In this document: positions 8,594 to 17,883 of the stretch, in pieces
Position numbering within the stretch: the first letter of the stretch is position 1
Layout of the letters: the number at the start of each line of letters is the position of its first letter
Assembly (NCBI RefSeq): GCF_001885095.1
Contig: NZ_LZDD01000001.1
Location: 372,001-436,000, forward strand
DNA from: Streptococcus bovimastitidis
GTDB lineage: Bacteria; Bacillota; Bacilli; Lactobacillales; Streptococcaceae
DNA: 64,000 bases
Reading direction: 5' to 3'
Position numbers and translations under genes: made by a program
Notes under the pieces: model-generated
What the model saw: the letters and a program-made list of their open reading frames with translations, nothing else
Told to the model about the DNA's origin: nothing
Database searches by the model: none

Positions 8594-8914
8594 ATGGCAG
8601 AAAAAGTAACAGCAGGTCGTGATATTTTAGGGGAATTTGCCCCTAAATTTGCCGAGTGTAATGACGATGTTTTATTTGGTCAAATCTGGTCGCGGGAAGA
8701 AGAACTCCCCGCTAAAATCCGCTCAATCGTGACCGTCTCAGCACTCATTTCTGGTGGTAATTTAGAACAATTGGAACATCATTTACAAAAAGCTAAAGAA
8801 AACGGAGTAACAAAAACAGAAATTTCTGAAATAATCACTCATATTGCTTTTTATGTAGGTTGGCCAAAAGCTTGGTCTGCTTTCAATCGTGCTAAAGAAA
8901 TTTGGGCGGATTAA
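8594..8914 (+). CDS. Carboxymuconolactone decarboxylase family protein
   Basis: 106 residues, all-helical AhpD-like fold with the family core KIRSIVTVSALISGGN and an EISEIITHIAFYVGWP block. The CxxC peroxidase motif of AhpD is absent, so a peroxiredoxin-reductase role is unlikely; it belongs to the gamma-CMD type of unknown activity. I choose ATG 8594 because GAAAGTAGG lies 6 bases upstream; an in-frame TTG at 8588 would overlap that site. Confidence 0.88.
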   Translation: MAEKVTAGRDILGEFAPKFAECNDDVLFGQIWSREEELPAKIRSIVTVSALISGGNLEQLEHHLQKAKENGVTKTEISEIITHIAFYVGWPKAWSAFNRAKEIWAD

Positions 8915-8947
8915 GTTAACTGAAAAGAATTAGAGGAGGATTTTCTA

Positions 8948-9934
8948 GTGGAATATATTAAATTAGGCAATACTGGTTTAGAAGTTTCAAAATTATGTTT
9001 AGGATGTATGAGTTTTGGGGATGCTAGTAAAGGTTTCCATTCTGGTTGGCTTTTGGATGAAGAAGCTAGCCGCAAAATCATCAAAAAAGCACTGGATATG
9101 GGAATTAATTTCTTTGACACCGCTAATACCTATGCTGCCGGTACAAGCGAGGAATTTTTAGGACGGGCCATTAAAGATTTCGCCGACCGGGAAGAAATTG
9201 TCATTGCTACAAAACTCTTTTTCGGTGACGGCCAACATGAAGGTCGTAACACCAAAGGCTTGTCTCGTAAAGCCATCTTCAATCAGGTCAATGCCAGTTT
9301 AGAACGTTTGGGAACAGACTATATTGATTTGCTCTACATCCACCGTTGGGATTACAATACACCAATTGAGGAGACCATGTCGGCCTTGAACGACTTGGTT
9401 AAGGCTGGTAAAGTTCATTACCTTGGGGCATCAGCTATGTATGCTTGGCAATTCCAAAAAGCCCAAAACGTGGCTGAGAAAAATGGTTGGACTAAGTTTT
9501 CTGTTATGCAAAATCACTATAATATGCTTTACCGTGAGGACGAGCGTGAGATGATTCCTTATTGTCAGGATGCTGGTGTGGCCTTGGTGCCATATAGTCC
9601 GCTTGCTGCTGGTCGTGTGGTGCGTGATTGGGATGCCGATACTGCACGTAGTAAGACTGACCAAGTGGCCATTTCTAAATACGATTCGACTGAAGATCAA
9701 GATAAAGAAATTGTTAAAGCAGTTGCTCAAGTGGCTGATGCGCGTGGAGTTAGTCGAGCTCAGGTTGCCCTTGCATGGCTCTGGCAAAAAGGCATTCACT
9801 CACCAATTGTTGGTGTGACCAAAGAGAAGTATTTGGATGACTTTATGGGAGCCTTCGGTTTGGAACTGACAGATAAGGAGATGGCAATCTTAGAAGCTAA
9901 TTATTTACCACATAAAATTGTCGGTGCGCTTTAA
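8948..9934 (+). CDS. Aldo/keto reductase (YajO/IolS-like)
   Basis: NADPH-dependent aldehyde/ketone reductase, 328 residues. The tetrad is Asp57 (FFDTANTYAAG), Tyr62, Lys89 (IATKLFF) and His132 (YIHRWDYNT). The coenzyme end is IVGVTKEKYLDDF. A GTG start is set by AGAGGAGGA 7 bases upstream. Last gene of the merR transcript, followed by a terminator at 10067. With the SDR and alcohol dehydrogenase it makes three carbonyl-reducing enzymes in one regulated block. Confidence 0.92.
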   Translation: MEYIKLGNTGLEVSKLCLGCMSFGDASKGFHSGWLLDEEASRKIIKKALDMGINFFDTANTYAAGTSEEFLGRAIKDFADREEIVIATKLFFGDGQHEGRNTKGLSRKAIFNQVNASLERLGTDYIDLLYIHRWDYNTPIEETMSALNDLVKAGKVHYLGASAMYAWQFQKAQNVAEKNGWTKFSVMQNHYNMLYREDEREMIPYCQDAGVALVPYSPLAAGRVVRDWDADTARSKTDQVAISKYDSTEDQDKEIVKAVAQVADARGVSRAQVALAWLWQKGIHSPIVGVTKEKYLDDFMGAFGLELTDKEMAILEANYLPHKIVGAL

Positions 9935-10066
9935 GAAGTTACATTAAAGTCTTTGACAAACTCATTTTTGGGGATGAGTATGTCGGCATTATGATATTTA
10001 CATTTATGATTTATAAAATTCTAAATATCTCATTTCAAAAACTAAAAATATAAAACATTGGAAAAT

Positions 10067-10097
10067 GAAAAGCTTTGCTTTATGGCAAGGCTTTTTT
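10067..10097 (+). terminator. Rho-independent terminator of the merR-AKR operon
   Basis: AAAGCTTTGC (10069-10078) and GCAAGGCTTT (10085-10094) form a 10-bp stem with one G-T pair, followed by six T. It lies 130 bases after the AKR stop; nothing else is seen between. Confidence 0.85.
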
Positions 10098-10154
10098 CCT
10101 TGGTTTGCAATTTTTTCTGAAAGTTCTATAATAGATGACAGTAAAGGAGTCTCT

Positions 10155-11174
10155 ATGATCAGTATTCAAAAAAAACTTCCTGGTATTCTCATTTGTCTAG
10201 CTTTAGCCTTACCGGCATGGTTTTTAGGTCAAGCCTTACCCATAATTGGAGGACCGGTTTTCGGTATATTACTGGGAATGCTTATAGCCCTTTTTTATCA
10301 GAAATGTGACAAAACGCAACTAGGTATAGCATTTACTTCCAAGTATATCTTGCAAACTGCTGTCGTTTTATTAGGGTTTGGCCTTAATTTAACTCAGGTA
10401 TTAAAAGTGGGTCTGGAGTCGCTTCCCATTATTATTTCAACCATCGCAACTGCTTTGATAGTTGCCTATTTCCTCCAAAAGAAACTTAATCTTGATGTCA
10501 ATACGGCAACACTGGTCGGTGTCGGTTCCTCAATTTGTGGTGGTTCAGCTATTGCCGCTACAGCACCAGTAGTAGGGGCAAAAGATGATGAAATCGCTAA
10601 GGCTATTTCTGTTATTTTTCTTTTTAATATTTTAGCAGCTTTACTTTTTCCAACACTCGGTCAGCTACTTGGATTATCCAATCATGGATTTGCCATTTTT
10701 GCTGGTACTGCTGTAAATGATACCTCTTCGGTAACTGCCACAGCGGCTAGCTGGGATGCTATCCATCATTCTAATACTTTGGATGGAGCAACTATTGTCA
10801 AGTTAACTAGAACCTTAGCCATCATTCCAATAACATTAGGTCTGTCATATTATAAGGCTAAGAAAGAGGAGCAGTCTGAGTCCACAAAAGGATTTAGTTT
10901 GGAAAAAGCTTTTCCAGCATTTGTTTTATTCTTTTTAATAGCCTCTCTAGTTACCACAGTAGCATCAGCCCTTGGTTTAAATATGTTACTATTTGAAAAT
11001 CTTAAAGTCTTATCTAAATTCTTTATTGTCATGGCTATGGTAGCTATTGGACTTAACACGAATCTCGTTAAATTGGTTAAAACAGGGGGACAAGCTATAA
11101 CCTTAGGTGCTATTTGTTGGCTAGCCATTACCTGTGTCAGCCTTCTGATGCAAGCTCTATTAGGGACTTGGTAA
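10155..11174 (+). CDS. YeiH/UPF0324-family membrane protein (putative sulfate exporter family)
   Basis: 339-residue polytopic membrane protein with about ten hydrophobic segments. The family cores are visible: [51 protein letters not shown] cut at the usual glycine-rich loop, and [20 protein letters not shown]. The start is ATG 10155 behind AAAGGAG; an upstream in-frame ATG at 10065 lies inside the preceding terminator and is rejected. The transport function is a family label. Proximity to the sulfur operon downstream is suggestive, but a terminator separates them. Confidence 0.88.
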   Translation: MISIQKKLPGILICLALALPAWFLGQALPIIGGPVFGILLGMLIALFYQKCDKTQLGIAFTSKYILQTAVVLLGFGLNLTQVLKVGLESLPIIISTIATALIVAYFLQKKLNLDVNTATLVGVGSSICGGSAIAATAPVVGAKDDEIAKAISVIFLFNILAALLFPTLGQLLGLSNHGFAIFAGTAVNDTSSVTATAASWDAIHHSNTLDGATIVKLTRTLAIIPITLGLSYYKAKKEEQSESTKGFSLEKAFPAFVLFFLIASLVTTVASALGLNMLLFENLKVLSKFFIVMAMVAIGLNTNLVKLVKTGGQAITLGAICWLAITCVSLLMQALLGTW

Positions 11175-11187
11175 AGTATTTATAAGC

Positions 11188-11215
11188 AAAGCATGAGCAA
11201 TCATGCTTTTTATTT
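11188..11215 (+). terminator. Rho-independent terminator
   Basis: AAAGCATGA (11188-11196), GCAA loop, TCATGCTTT, then a T-rich tail. Directly after the yeiH-like gene. Confidence 0.85.
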
Positions 11216-11266
11216 TAGCTTTATACTCATTAAATGGCAAATTCATTGAAAAGGTTTAATTTTTTA

Positions 11267-11295
11267 TTGACAAACATTCAATTGAATGATAGAAT
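11267..11295 (+). promoter_or_regulatory. Promoter with palindromic operator for the sulfur operon
   Basis: TTGACA (11267-11272), 17-bp spacer, TAGAAT (11290-11295). The perfect palindrome CATTCAATTGAATG (11275-11288) fills the spacer, an ideal position for repression. An ArsR-type regulator with a rhodanese domain is encoded just after the operon at 15774. Confidence 0.88.
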
Positions 11296-11331
11296 ATCTT
11301 TGTGAAATAAAACACAATATAAGGAGCGATT

Positions 11332-13029
11332 ATGACGAAAAGATTTATTGTTGTCGGTGGTGTAGCAGGAGGAGCTTCTGTTGCTGCAAGAATCCGTCGT
11401 CTTGATGAGAATGCATCAATTACTATTTATGATAAGGGGTCAGATATTTCATTTTCTAATTGTTGTTTACCAAACTATTTTAGCGGTGAAGTTGATGAAA
11501 TTGAAAATTTAATTTTCTATAATTCTGAAAGTTTTAAAGCAACTTATAACTTGGATGCTAAAACCTTGTGTGAGGTTACAGAAATTGATTCTTTAAATCA
11601 TAAAATAAAAGTTTTTGATATAAAAAATGGCACAGAATTTGAAGATAGTTATGATTACCTTATCTTGTCTCCAGGGGCTAAAGCCATAAAACCAAAATCA
11701 ATCAAAGGAATTGATAGTGAGCATGTTTTTACTTTAAAAAATGTGAGTGATGTAAGATTTATTGATTCATACCTTACCATCAATAATGTTGAAGATATTG
11801 TTGTAGTAGGTGGTGGTTTTATTGGAGTTGAAATTGCTGAATGCTTAAAGACTTCTGGCAAAAATGTAACTTTGGTTGAAGCAAGTAGCCAGATAATGAT
11901 GCCGTTTGATAATGATATGGTTCAGATGTTACACAAAGAATTATTTGACAACGGAGTCGATTTAATTCTTGAAGATGCAGTTAATGAGATTTCTGACAAA
12001 GATGTTCTTTTGAGCAGTGGTAAACGATTATCAGCTCAAGCTGTAGTTATGGCAATTGGAGTTCAACCAGATGTTGCTTTTGCTGAAAAATCTGGAGTAG
12101 TTTTAGGTGAAACAGGAGCAATTGCTGTTAATCACAATTATGAAACAAATCTAAAAGATGTTTATGCTGTCGGTGATGCTATTGAAGTATCACATTTAAT
12201 TACAGGTGAAAAAACTCGTCTTCCTTTAGCTGGACAGGCACAAAAACAGGCTAGAAAAGTTGCGGATGCTCTATTTGGAAAGCTGTCTAGCAACAAAGGT
12301 GTCATTGGTTCATCTTGTATTCGTGTTTTTGAAATGAATGCTGCATCAACTGGTTTCAATGAGAAAGATTGTCAAAAGCGGAAAATAGATTACCGTACTG
12401 TTTATGTGATTCCAAATGACAGAGTTGGGATTATGCCTGATGCATGTCCTATGCACCTTAAAGTTATCTACCATTATCCAAGTGGCAAAATACTTGGCGG
12501 ACAAGCAATCAGTAAAGGTAATCCAATAAAAAATATTAATGTTCTCGCGACTGTGATTAGTATGGGGGGAAGTCTTGAAGATTTAAAAGATTTAGAATTA
12601 TGTTATGCCCCCGCATTTTCAACAGCAAAAGACCCTGTTAACTTTGCAGGTATTGTTGGTTTGAATCAGTTACATAATGTCTATCAACAAGTTCCTATGT
12701 CACAAGTTCGAGAATTGGTAAATAGCAAAGCTTTTATTTTGGATGTCCGTGGCAAATCTGCCTTTGAGAAAGCTCATATTAAAGGTGCGGTCAATATACC
12801 TCTTGATGAAATAAGACAACGTTTGAATGAAATTCCTAGAGATAGAACAGTTTATATTCATTGTCGTACATCATGGAATAGCTATTATGCTATTTGTGCA
12901 TTAAAGGGTTATGGCTTTAATAATATTATTAATATTCAAGGTTCTTTTTTGGGACTAAGTTATCATGAGTATTTTAAAGATAAAACGACAGATCGTGAAT
13001 CAATCCTAACAGACTATAATTTTAATTAA
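11332..13029 (+). CDS. CoA-disulfide reductase with C-terminal rhodanese domain
   Basis: FAD/NAD(P)-dependent disulfide or persulfide reductase, 565 residues. Order of domains: FAD-binding GGVAGGASVAARIRRL (9-24); active-site SFSNCCLP, where Cys44 matches the single redox cysteine of CoADR enzymes; NAD(P)-binding VVVGGGFIGVEIAE near residue 160; FAD site YAVGDAIE near 280; dimerisation domain; then a rhodanese domain ending IHCRTSWNSYYA with Cys511. Such CoADR-Rhd fusions reduce CoA or other low-molecular-weight persulfides. First gene of a three-gene operon; RBS AAGGAG. Confidence 0.93.
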   Translation: MTKRFIVVGGVAGGASVAARIRRLDENASITIYDKGSDISFSNCCLPNYFSGEVDEIENLIFYNSESFKATYNLDAKTLCEVTEIDSLNHKIKVFDIKNGTEFEDSYDYLILSPGAKAIKPKSIKGIDSEHVFTLKNVSDVRFIDSYLTINNVEDIVVVGGGFIGVEIAECLKTSGKNVTLVEASSQIMMPFDNDMVQMLHKELFDNGVDLILEDAVNEISDKDVLLSSGKRLSAQAVVMAIGVQPDVAFAEKSGVVLGETGAIAVNHNYETNLKDVYAVGDAIEVSHLITGEKTRLPLAGQAQKQARKVADALFGKLSSNKGVIGSSCIRVFEMNAASTGFNEKDCQKRKIDYRTVYVIPNDRVGIMPDACPMHLKVIYHYPSGKILGGQAISKGNPIKNINVLATVISMGGSLEDLKDLELCYAPAFSTAKDPVNFAGIVGLNQLHNVYQQVPMSQVRELVNSKAFILDVRGKSAFEKAHIKGAVNIPLDEIRQRLNEIPRDRTVYIHCRTSWNSYYAICALKGYGFNNIINIQGSFLGLSYHEYFKDKTTDRESILTDYNFN

Positions 13030-14378
13030 TGATGACAAAGAAACTTAGTAAAATAGATATTTTGGCTTTGGTAGTTGGTTCGGTCATTGGCTGGGGAGCC
13101 TTTTATCTACCAGGTCAAAAGTTTTTACCTCAATCTGGTCTTATTAATACAGCATTAGGATTTTTGATAGGCTGGATAATGATTTACTTCGTTCAAATTG
13201 CCTACCATGTCATGATGTTAAACCACAAAGACAAAGGGGGAGAATTTTCCTATGTTTATAATTATTTGGGAAAAAAACATGGCTTTATTGTCGGATGGTC
13301 ATTATCGTTTTGTTATTTAACCTTGATACCACTGAATGCTAGTGCTTTAACCTTAGTTATTAAGTCCCTAATTCCAAATTTTTCGTATATATATTTATAC
13401 ACTATCGTTGGAAATAAAGTCTATTTATCTGATTTAATTATTTCCACTTTGATTATTTATAGTTTTTATCAAATCAACAAACATGGAATTTCTTTGTCAA
13501 TGACTTTTCAAAAGCTATTAATCTTCCTCCTAGTTGTCATAGTGTCTTCACTTACTGGTATCATACTTATCAAAAATTACAATAATAGCGAATTTATTAC
13601 AAATTATATTAGTAACTATCAATTTAATGTTAGCCAAATGCTTCAGATTCTAGCAGTTATTCCCTTTCTTTTTGTTGGATTTGATATTGTTCCGCAAGTC
13701 ATTACGGATTTAGGTTTCAACAGACAATTTGCAACACGAATGACTGTAATTGCTACAGGTTTCGGAGTTTTAATCTACAATGCTATTAATCTACTAACTG
13801 CCTTAACTTACAGTCCCAAAGCAGCTCAGCACTTAACGTGGGCAAGTGGCAGTGCAGTTCTAAATCACTTTGGTTGGTTAGGTTTCTTGTTACTTGCCAT
13901 TGCTTTATTTGCTGCAATTGTAGGAGGAATTAATGGTTTTATGGTTGGAAGTAGTCGAGTAATAGCATCACTAGCTTCATATCAACTGATGCCAAAGTAT
14001 TTTGAAATTGAAAATGAGCTAGATGTACCCGTTAATGCATTAAAATTTATTACATTAATTTCAATTTTAATGCCTTTGCTGGGGAGAATGATTATACTTT
14101 ATATTGTGGACTTGTCAAGTCTCATGGCCGGCTTAACTTATGCCTATGTTTCTTATATTAGTATTTCTTTATCTGAAACAAGGAAAGAAAAGATATTTTG
14201 TTGTCTCGGCTTTTTTGTTGGTTTATCATTTATGTTGTTGCTAATAAGTCCAGGCTCCCCAAGTCAACTGAGACCCTTGTCTTTTATCATTCTTTTGCTT
14301 TGGATACTACTAGGGTATTTTTACTATACAAAACTAAATAAATATAATAAATCACATTTTCATAAGGAGAAAAAATGA
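13029..14378 (+). CDS. APC-family amino acid permease
   Basis: 449-residue permease with about twelve membrane segments. The N-terminal signature is VVGSVIGWGAFYLPGQKFLP (16-35), the first unwound helix of APC transporters (G-x-G-x-F); GGEFSYVYNYLGKKHGFIVGW follows at the TM3 region. The start codon overlaps the CoADR stop by one base (TAATG), so translation is coupled. In this context the substrate could be a sulfur amino acid or cystine, but that is only inferred from the neighbours. Confidence 0.87.
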   Translation: MMTKKLSKIDILALVVGSVIGWGAFYLPGQKFLPQSGLINTALGFLIGWIMIYFVQIAYHVMMLNHKDKGGEFSYVYNYLGKKHGFIVGWSLSFCYLTLIPLNASALTLVIKSLIPNFSYIYLYTIVGNKVYLSDLIISTLIIYSFYQINKHGISLSMTFQKLLIFLLVVIVSSLTGIILIKNYNNSEFITNYISNYQFNVSQMLQILAVIPFLFVGFDIVPQVITDLGFNRQFATRMTVIATGFGVLIYNAINLLTALTYSPKAAQHLTWASGSAVLNHFGWLGFLLLAIALFAAIVGGINGFMVGSSRVIASLASYQLMPKYFEIENELDVPVNALKFITLISILMPLLGRMIILYIVDLSSLMAGLTYAYVSYISISLSETRKEKIFCCLGFFVGLSFMLLLISPGSPSQLRPLSFIILLLWILLGYFYYTKLNKYNKSHFHKEKK

Positions 14379-15634
14379 AAAAAACAGAAACCTTAATAGG
14401 ATTCATCTTCGGGTTACTATTATTAATATTGGGAAAAACCTTATTAAGTTCTAATATGCTATTTTTTAGATTGATAATTGGAATTGCGCTCGGTTATACT
14501 TTAAGTCGAGGTTATACTGGTTTTGCTGGTAGTGTCAATCGTGCTTATCGGACAGGTTCGACTCGATTAATGAGAACGATGATGATGATGTTTTTCATTA
14601 CAACTTTGTTAAGTACAGCGTTTCTATTTAATAGTGATCCAGCGAGCTATGATTTATGGGTAAATCCAATTAATTTAGGCCTATTACTTGGTGGTATCTT
14701 ATTTGGATTTGGGATGACTTTCTCATCTTGTTGTGCATCAGGTGTTTTGACTGACTTAGTCACAGCTTTACCAAGAGCTTTAATTACACTAGTTTTCTTT
14801 GCTTTTGGCGTGTTTATTGGCTTCCCAGTTCAAAATTCTAGTTCATGGGTTAAAGAATCATGGTTTACCTCACCTATTGGTAAAAAACTTTATGGAGGGG
14901 TGTATTTACCAGACCTCTTTAAATGGGATGGTTTAAATGGTTATCTAGGTGCATTAATTTTTACCGGCTTATTGTCAGGTGTTGTCATTCTCTTTGCGCA
15001 TTATTACGAAAGTAAACGAAAAGCAGCAGGAACTTATACAGGTCATTTTGGTGAGAAAATTCAAGATATCGAAGTAGCAGAAACTAAGGAAGAGGTTACA
15101 ACAGAAACTGATTGGTATAAGCGTCTCTTTGTCAACGCATGGTCACTTAGAAAAGCTGCAGTAATTTTAGCTAGTCTCTTTACGCTATTAATGGGTATTA
15201 CTAAGGCTGGTTGGGGAGCTTCAACACCATATGGACTATGGTTTGGTAAAGTGATGATGGTATTTGGGGTATCAGCTGATCAGTTAGCAAGCTTTACAAA
15301 AATGCCGGTAGAAGCTTATTCAACTCCTTTCTTCCAACATCCTGTCAGTGTTCAAAATTTTGGAATCATTATGGGAACATTATTATTCTTACTGACCTCA
15401 GGAACATTTATCAAAGTCTTTACTTCAGAACTTAGAATTTCAAGTAAAGAAGCAAGATTTTTTGTTTTAGGTGGGTTCTTAATGGGATTTGGAACCAGAC
15501 TTTCTAATGGATGTAATGTTGGAGCCTTATATACTCCAATTGCTAACTTTTCCTTATCTGGTTGGATTTTCTTCGTTTTTCTAGTTTTAGGTGGTATTTT
15601 AGGAAATATAATTGCTAAAAAAGTTAAACTTTAA
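14375..15634 (+). CDS. YeeE/YedE-family sulfur-compound transporter (TsuA-like)
   Basis: 419-residue membrane protein with two YeeE/YedE repeats. The conserved cysteine loops are GFGMTFSSCCASGVLTDL near residue 115 and GFGTRLSNGCNVGALYTP near residue 370. In TsuA such loop cysteines hand thiosulfate through the channel. A charged cytoplasmic linker rich in E/K near residues 215-245 joins the halves. The ATG overlaps the permease stop by four bases (ATGA). With CoADR-rhodanese it makes a sulfur uptake and persulfide handling operon. A terminator follows at 15656. Confidence 0.9.
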   Translation: MKKTETLIGFIFGLLLLILGKTLLSSNMLFFRLIIGIALGYTLSRGYTGFAGSVNRAYRTGSTRLMRTMMMMFFITTLLSTAFLFNSDPASYDLWVNPINLGLLLGGILFGFGMTFSSCCASGVLTDLVTALPRALITLVFFAFGVFIGFPVQNSSSWVKESWFTSPIGKKLYGGVYLPDLFKWDGLNGYLGALIFTGLLSGVVILFAHYYESKRKAAGTYTGHFGEKIQDIEVAETKEEVTTETDWYKRLFVNAWSLRKAAVILASLFTLLMGITKAGWGASTPYGLWFGKVMMVFGVSADQLASFTKMPVEAYSTPFFQHPVSVQNFGIIMGTLLFLLTSGTFIKVFTSELRISSKEARFFVLGGFLMGFGTRLSNGCNVGALYTPIANFSLSGWIFFVFLVLGGILGNIIAKKVKL

Positions 15635-15655
15635 TTGTTAAAAAAATATTTTTTC

Positions 15656-15689
15656 AGAGGGCTGGACATTTGATGTCAAGTCCTCTTTT
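15656..15689 (+). terminator. Rho-independent terminator of the sulfur operon
   Basis: AGAGGGCTGGACAT and ATGTCAAGTCCTCT pair around a TTG loop with one mismatch and one G-T pair; TTTT follows. Confidence 0.85.
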
Positions 15690-15732
15690 ATGAGATAGTA
15701 TAAATCTTTTGATTTAGTATGTTTGTAATATG

Positions 15733-15741
15733 TGATATAAT
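15733..15741 (+). promoter_or_regulatory. Extended -10 promoter for the ArsR-rhodanese gene
   Basis: TG-A-TATAAT (15733-15741) is an extended -10 element; no strong -35 is seen. A TTG at 15741 in the gene's frame lies inside this -10, so translation must start downstream. Confidence 0.65.
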
Positions 15742-15773
15742 TGAGTAAAACTGAGAGTAAGGTAAGGATATCA

Positions 15774-16421
15774 TTGAATCAGGATAGGCAATATATGGAT
15801 CAGGTTTTTTCAGAATATGTTCGTATTGGAAAAGCCTTATCTAGCGAAAAAAGAATCGAACTCTTGCACCGTTTGACTCACGGTGAAAAGACTGTAGAAC
15901 AATTAGCTAAAATCTCTAATATGACAATAGCTAATACCTCTAGACATTTGCAAGTTCTTAAAGAAGCAAACTTGGTAGAAAATCATAAAGATGGAAAATA
16001 TATCTATTACCGTATTTCTACTAATAGAATTGAAAGTTTATTAAATGAAATCCATCTCATAAGTGAGGAACAATCCCCAAAATTAAGGTATATTGAAGAC
16101 CAGTTTGATCAAAGTGATCCTTTTATCAAAGTTTTATCTGCCGAAAAAGCGATGGATTTAGAAGAAAAACAAGACGTACAATTGGTTGATTTGCGAGTTT
16201 CTAAAGAATTTGAATTAGAACATATAGAAAATGCTTTGAATATTCCATATCATAAACTAGAGAATAGTATTGATTTGCTTCAAAAAAATCAGCCGATTAT
16301 TTTATATTGTAGAGGTCGTTTTTGTCCCTATGCAAATCAAGCTTCTGCATATCTAAATAAATTAGGATTTGATGCTTATAGTGTTAACATTACTCACTTT
16401 GAATGGCATCGTCATAACTAA
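15774..16421 (+). CDS. ArsR-family regulator fused to a rhodanese domain
   Basis: Predicted sulfur-responsive repressor, about 215 residues. N-terminal ArsR winged helix: ALSSEKRIELLHRLTHGEKT, recognition helix TIANTSRHLQVLKEANLV, then the beta wing HKDGKYIYYRIS. C-terminal rhodanese: VQLVDLRVSKEFELEHIENA and active-site loop LYCRGRFCPYA, with the catalytic cysteine first in CRGRFC. Start TTG 15774 follows AAGGA by 5 bases; ATG 15795 behind AGGATAGG is the alternative. Probable operator: the palindrome at 11275. The rhodanese loop likely carries a persulfide as signal (inference). Confidence 0.88.
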   Translation: MNQDRQYMDQVFSEYVRIGKALSSEKRIELLHRLTHGEKTVEQLAKISNMTIANTSRHLQVLKEANLVENHKDGKYIYYRISTNRIESLLNEIHLISEEQSPKLRYIEDQFDQSDPFIKVLSAEKAMDLEEKQDVQLVDLRVSKEFELEHIENALNIPYHKLENSIDLLQKNQPIILYCRGRFCPYANQASAYLNKLGFDAYSVNITHFEWHRHN

Positions 16422-16507
16422 AAGTAATTAAACATTTTAAGAGTTACGTCATGTCAGTAATTAATATGATATTTACTATTGAATATTTTGTATTTTAAAA
16501 CAATTTC

Positions 16508-16535
16508 AGTCATTTCATTGAGAAATGACTTTTTA
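16508..16535 (+). terminator. Rho-independent terminator
   Basis: AGTCATTTC (16508-16516) and GAAATGACT (16522-16530) with ATTGA loop and T-rich tail, after the ArsR-rhodanese gene. Confidence 0.85.
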
Positions 16536-16629
16536 ATTTTCTAAATTTGTAGTCAAAACTTGCCAGTCATTCAATCTTTTGATAGGCTAAAGGTTAATAC
16601 ATGTTTATGAAAAGAAGTGGAGGACTGTG

Positions 16630-17808
16630 TTGACTATTCTTAAAAAGTTTGCCTTTTTCCTATTAGAATTGATTGTTATTATTATTTTTATTTTTAATCT
16701 AGCTACCCTCTTTCCCTTACCTTATTTGGGTTCTATTGCTAATCACTATACAGTACCTTATGTTCGGGTCTGGCTCCCTGTGCTTTGTGTATTATTTCTG
16801 GTAAGTATCTATTTGGGCATTAAAAACAAGAAGAGTGAGTGGCATATTTTTAATGCAACAATTGCTTCCCTCAGTTTAGCCATGGGCATCTATATGATTA
16901 TGACCATAGAAACGAATCTTAATCAGCTGGGAGCCAATGTTTCTTTCTTGAAATCCTACCAAGTTGAGGATACTTCTGGAGTTAAGTTGGCAGTCAAAAC
17001 CTATAGTTATTCCAAGTTGGGGCCTGTGAAACTCAATATTTATTATCAGGATGATAATGTTAAAGATAAGCCAGTTCTAGTTTATATTCATGGTGGTGGT
17101 TGGGTAGCAGGTACTCGCTATTCCCATGACTATTATTGGAGAAGCTTTGCTAAGGACGATTTCGTGGTGGTCAGTCTCGATTATGATCTTTCCAACAAAA
17201 ATCGCCACTTGTCCGACGTGACCGAAGAGCAGTTGATTAAAGGGTTCGCTTGGGTTGATAATAATATTGATAAATATGGTGGCAACACGGATCGTCTTTA
17301 TACGACCGGCGTATCTGCTGGCGGTAATCTAGCCTTAGAATTGTCATACAAAATTAATAGTGGTCATTTCCGAGCTGCCAATGGAGAAAAGTTGCCAAAG
17401 ATTGATGCAGTTTCTGTTTCTTATCCCGTTGCTAGTCCTAAGGATTTTTATGAGAATAGTGACCTGGTCAAAGGGGATTTGGCAAAATTAATGGTATTGT
17501 CCTACCTAGGAGGCCGTCCCGATCAGTTGCCTAAAAAATATGCTCGTCTAACGCCTAAGAATTCTATTTCACCGCAGACTCCACCAACCTTATTAATGGC
17601 GGGTCAACGGGATAGTCTTGTTCCTCAAGAACCGACTTATGAATTGGCAGAAATCTTAACTAAGAAAAAGATTGCCAACAAACTGGTTATTTTCCCTTAT
17701 ACCAACCATGCCTATGACCGGATTGATGGTAACCTAGGCAGTCAAGCTTATCTTCATTTGACAAAAGAGTGGTTTAAAACTTATCCGGAGAAGGCGGTTA
17801 AGCCATAA
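16630..17808 (+). CDS. Membrane-anchored alpha/beta hydrolase (acetyl-esterase/HSL-like)
   Basis: Esterase with three N-terminal membrane segments (residues ~8-25, 47-63, 76-95), then a catalytic domain probably outside the membrane. Hormone-sensitive-lipase motifs are IHGGGWVAG (near residues 154-162, oxyanion hole), GVSAGGNLAL with Ser about 229, acid RDSLVPQEP near 327 and the histidine in YTNHAYDRIDG. Start choice: GTG at 16627 is only 3 bases from GGAGG, so TTG 16630 at 6 bases is favoured. The substrate is unknown; the family includes polysaccharide deacetylases as well as lipases. Confidence 0.85.
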   Translation: MTILKKFAFFLLELIVIIIFIFNLATLFPLPYLGSIANHYTVPYVRVWLPVLCVLFLVSIYLGIKNKKSEWHIFNATIASLSLAMGIYMIMTIETNLNQLGANVSFLKSYQVEDTSGVKLAVKTYSYSKLGPVKLNIYYQDDNVKDKPVLVYIHGGGWVAGTRYSHDYYWRSFAKDDFVVVSLDYDLSNKNRHLSDVTEEQLIKGFAWVDNNIDKYGGNTDRLYTTGVSAGGNLALELSYKINSGHFRAANGEKLPKIDAVSVSYPVASPKDFYENSDLVKGDLAKLMVLSYLGGRPDQLPKKYARLTPKNSISPQTPPTLLMAGQRDSLVPQEPTYELAEILTKKKIANKLVIFPYTNHAYDRIDGNLGSQAYLHLTKEWFKTYPEKAVKP

Positions 17809-17883
17809 GCACCAAACTATTTTCTCAAAACTTAATATGGTAAGATAGAAATAGAGAATATTTAAGATTGTTAAGGAGCTTAT

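Noticed and set aside
9431..9799. 122-residue minus-strand frame
   Set aside because: Antisense to the aldo/keto reductase, whose catalytic tetrad is intact on the plus strand. No start signals.
10065..10154. N-terminal extension of the YeiH-like protein
   Set aside because: The extension is encoded by the preceding intrinsic terminator. ATG 10155 has AAAGGAG and the family N-terminus.
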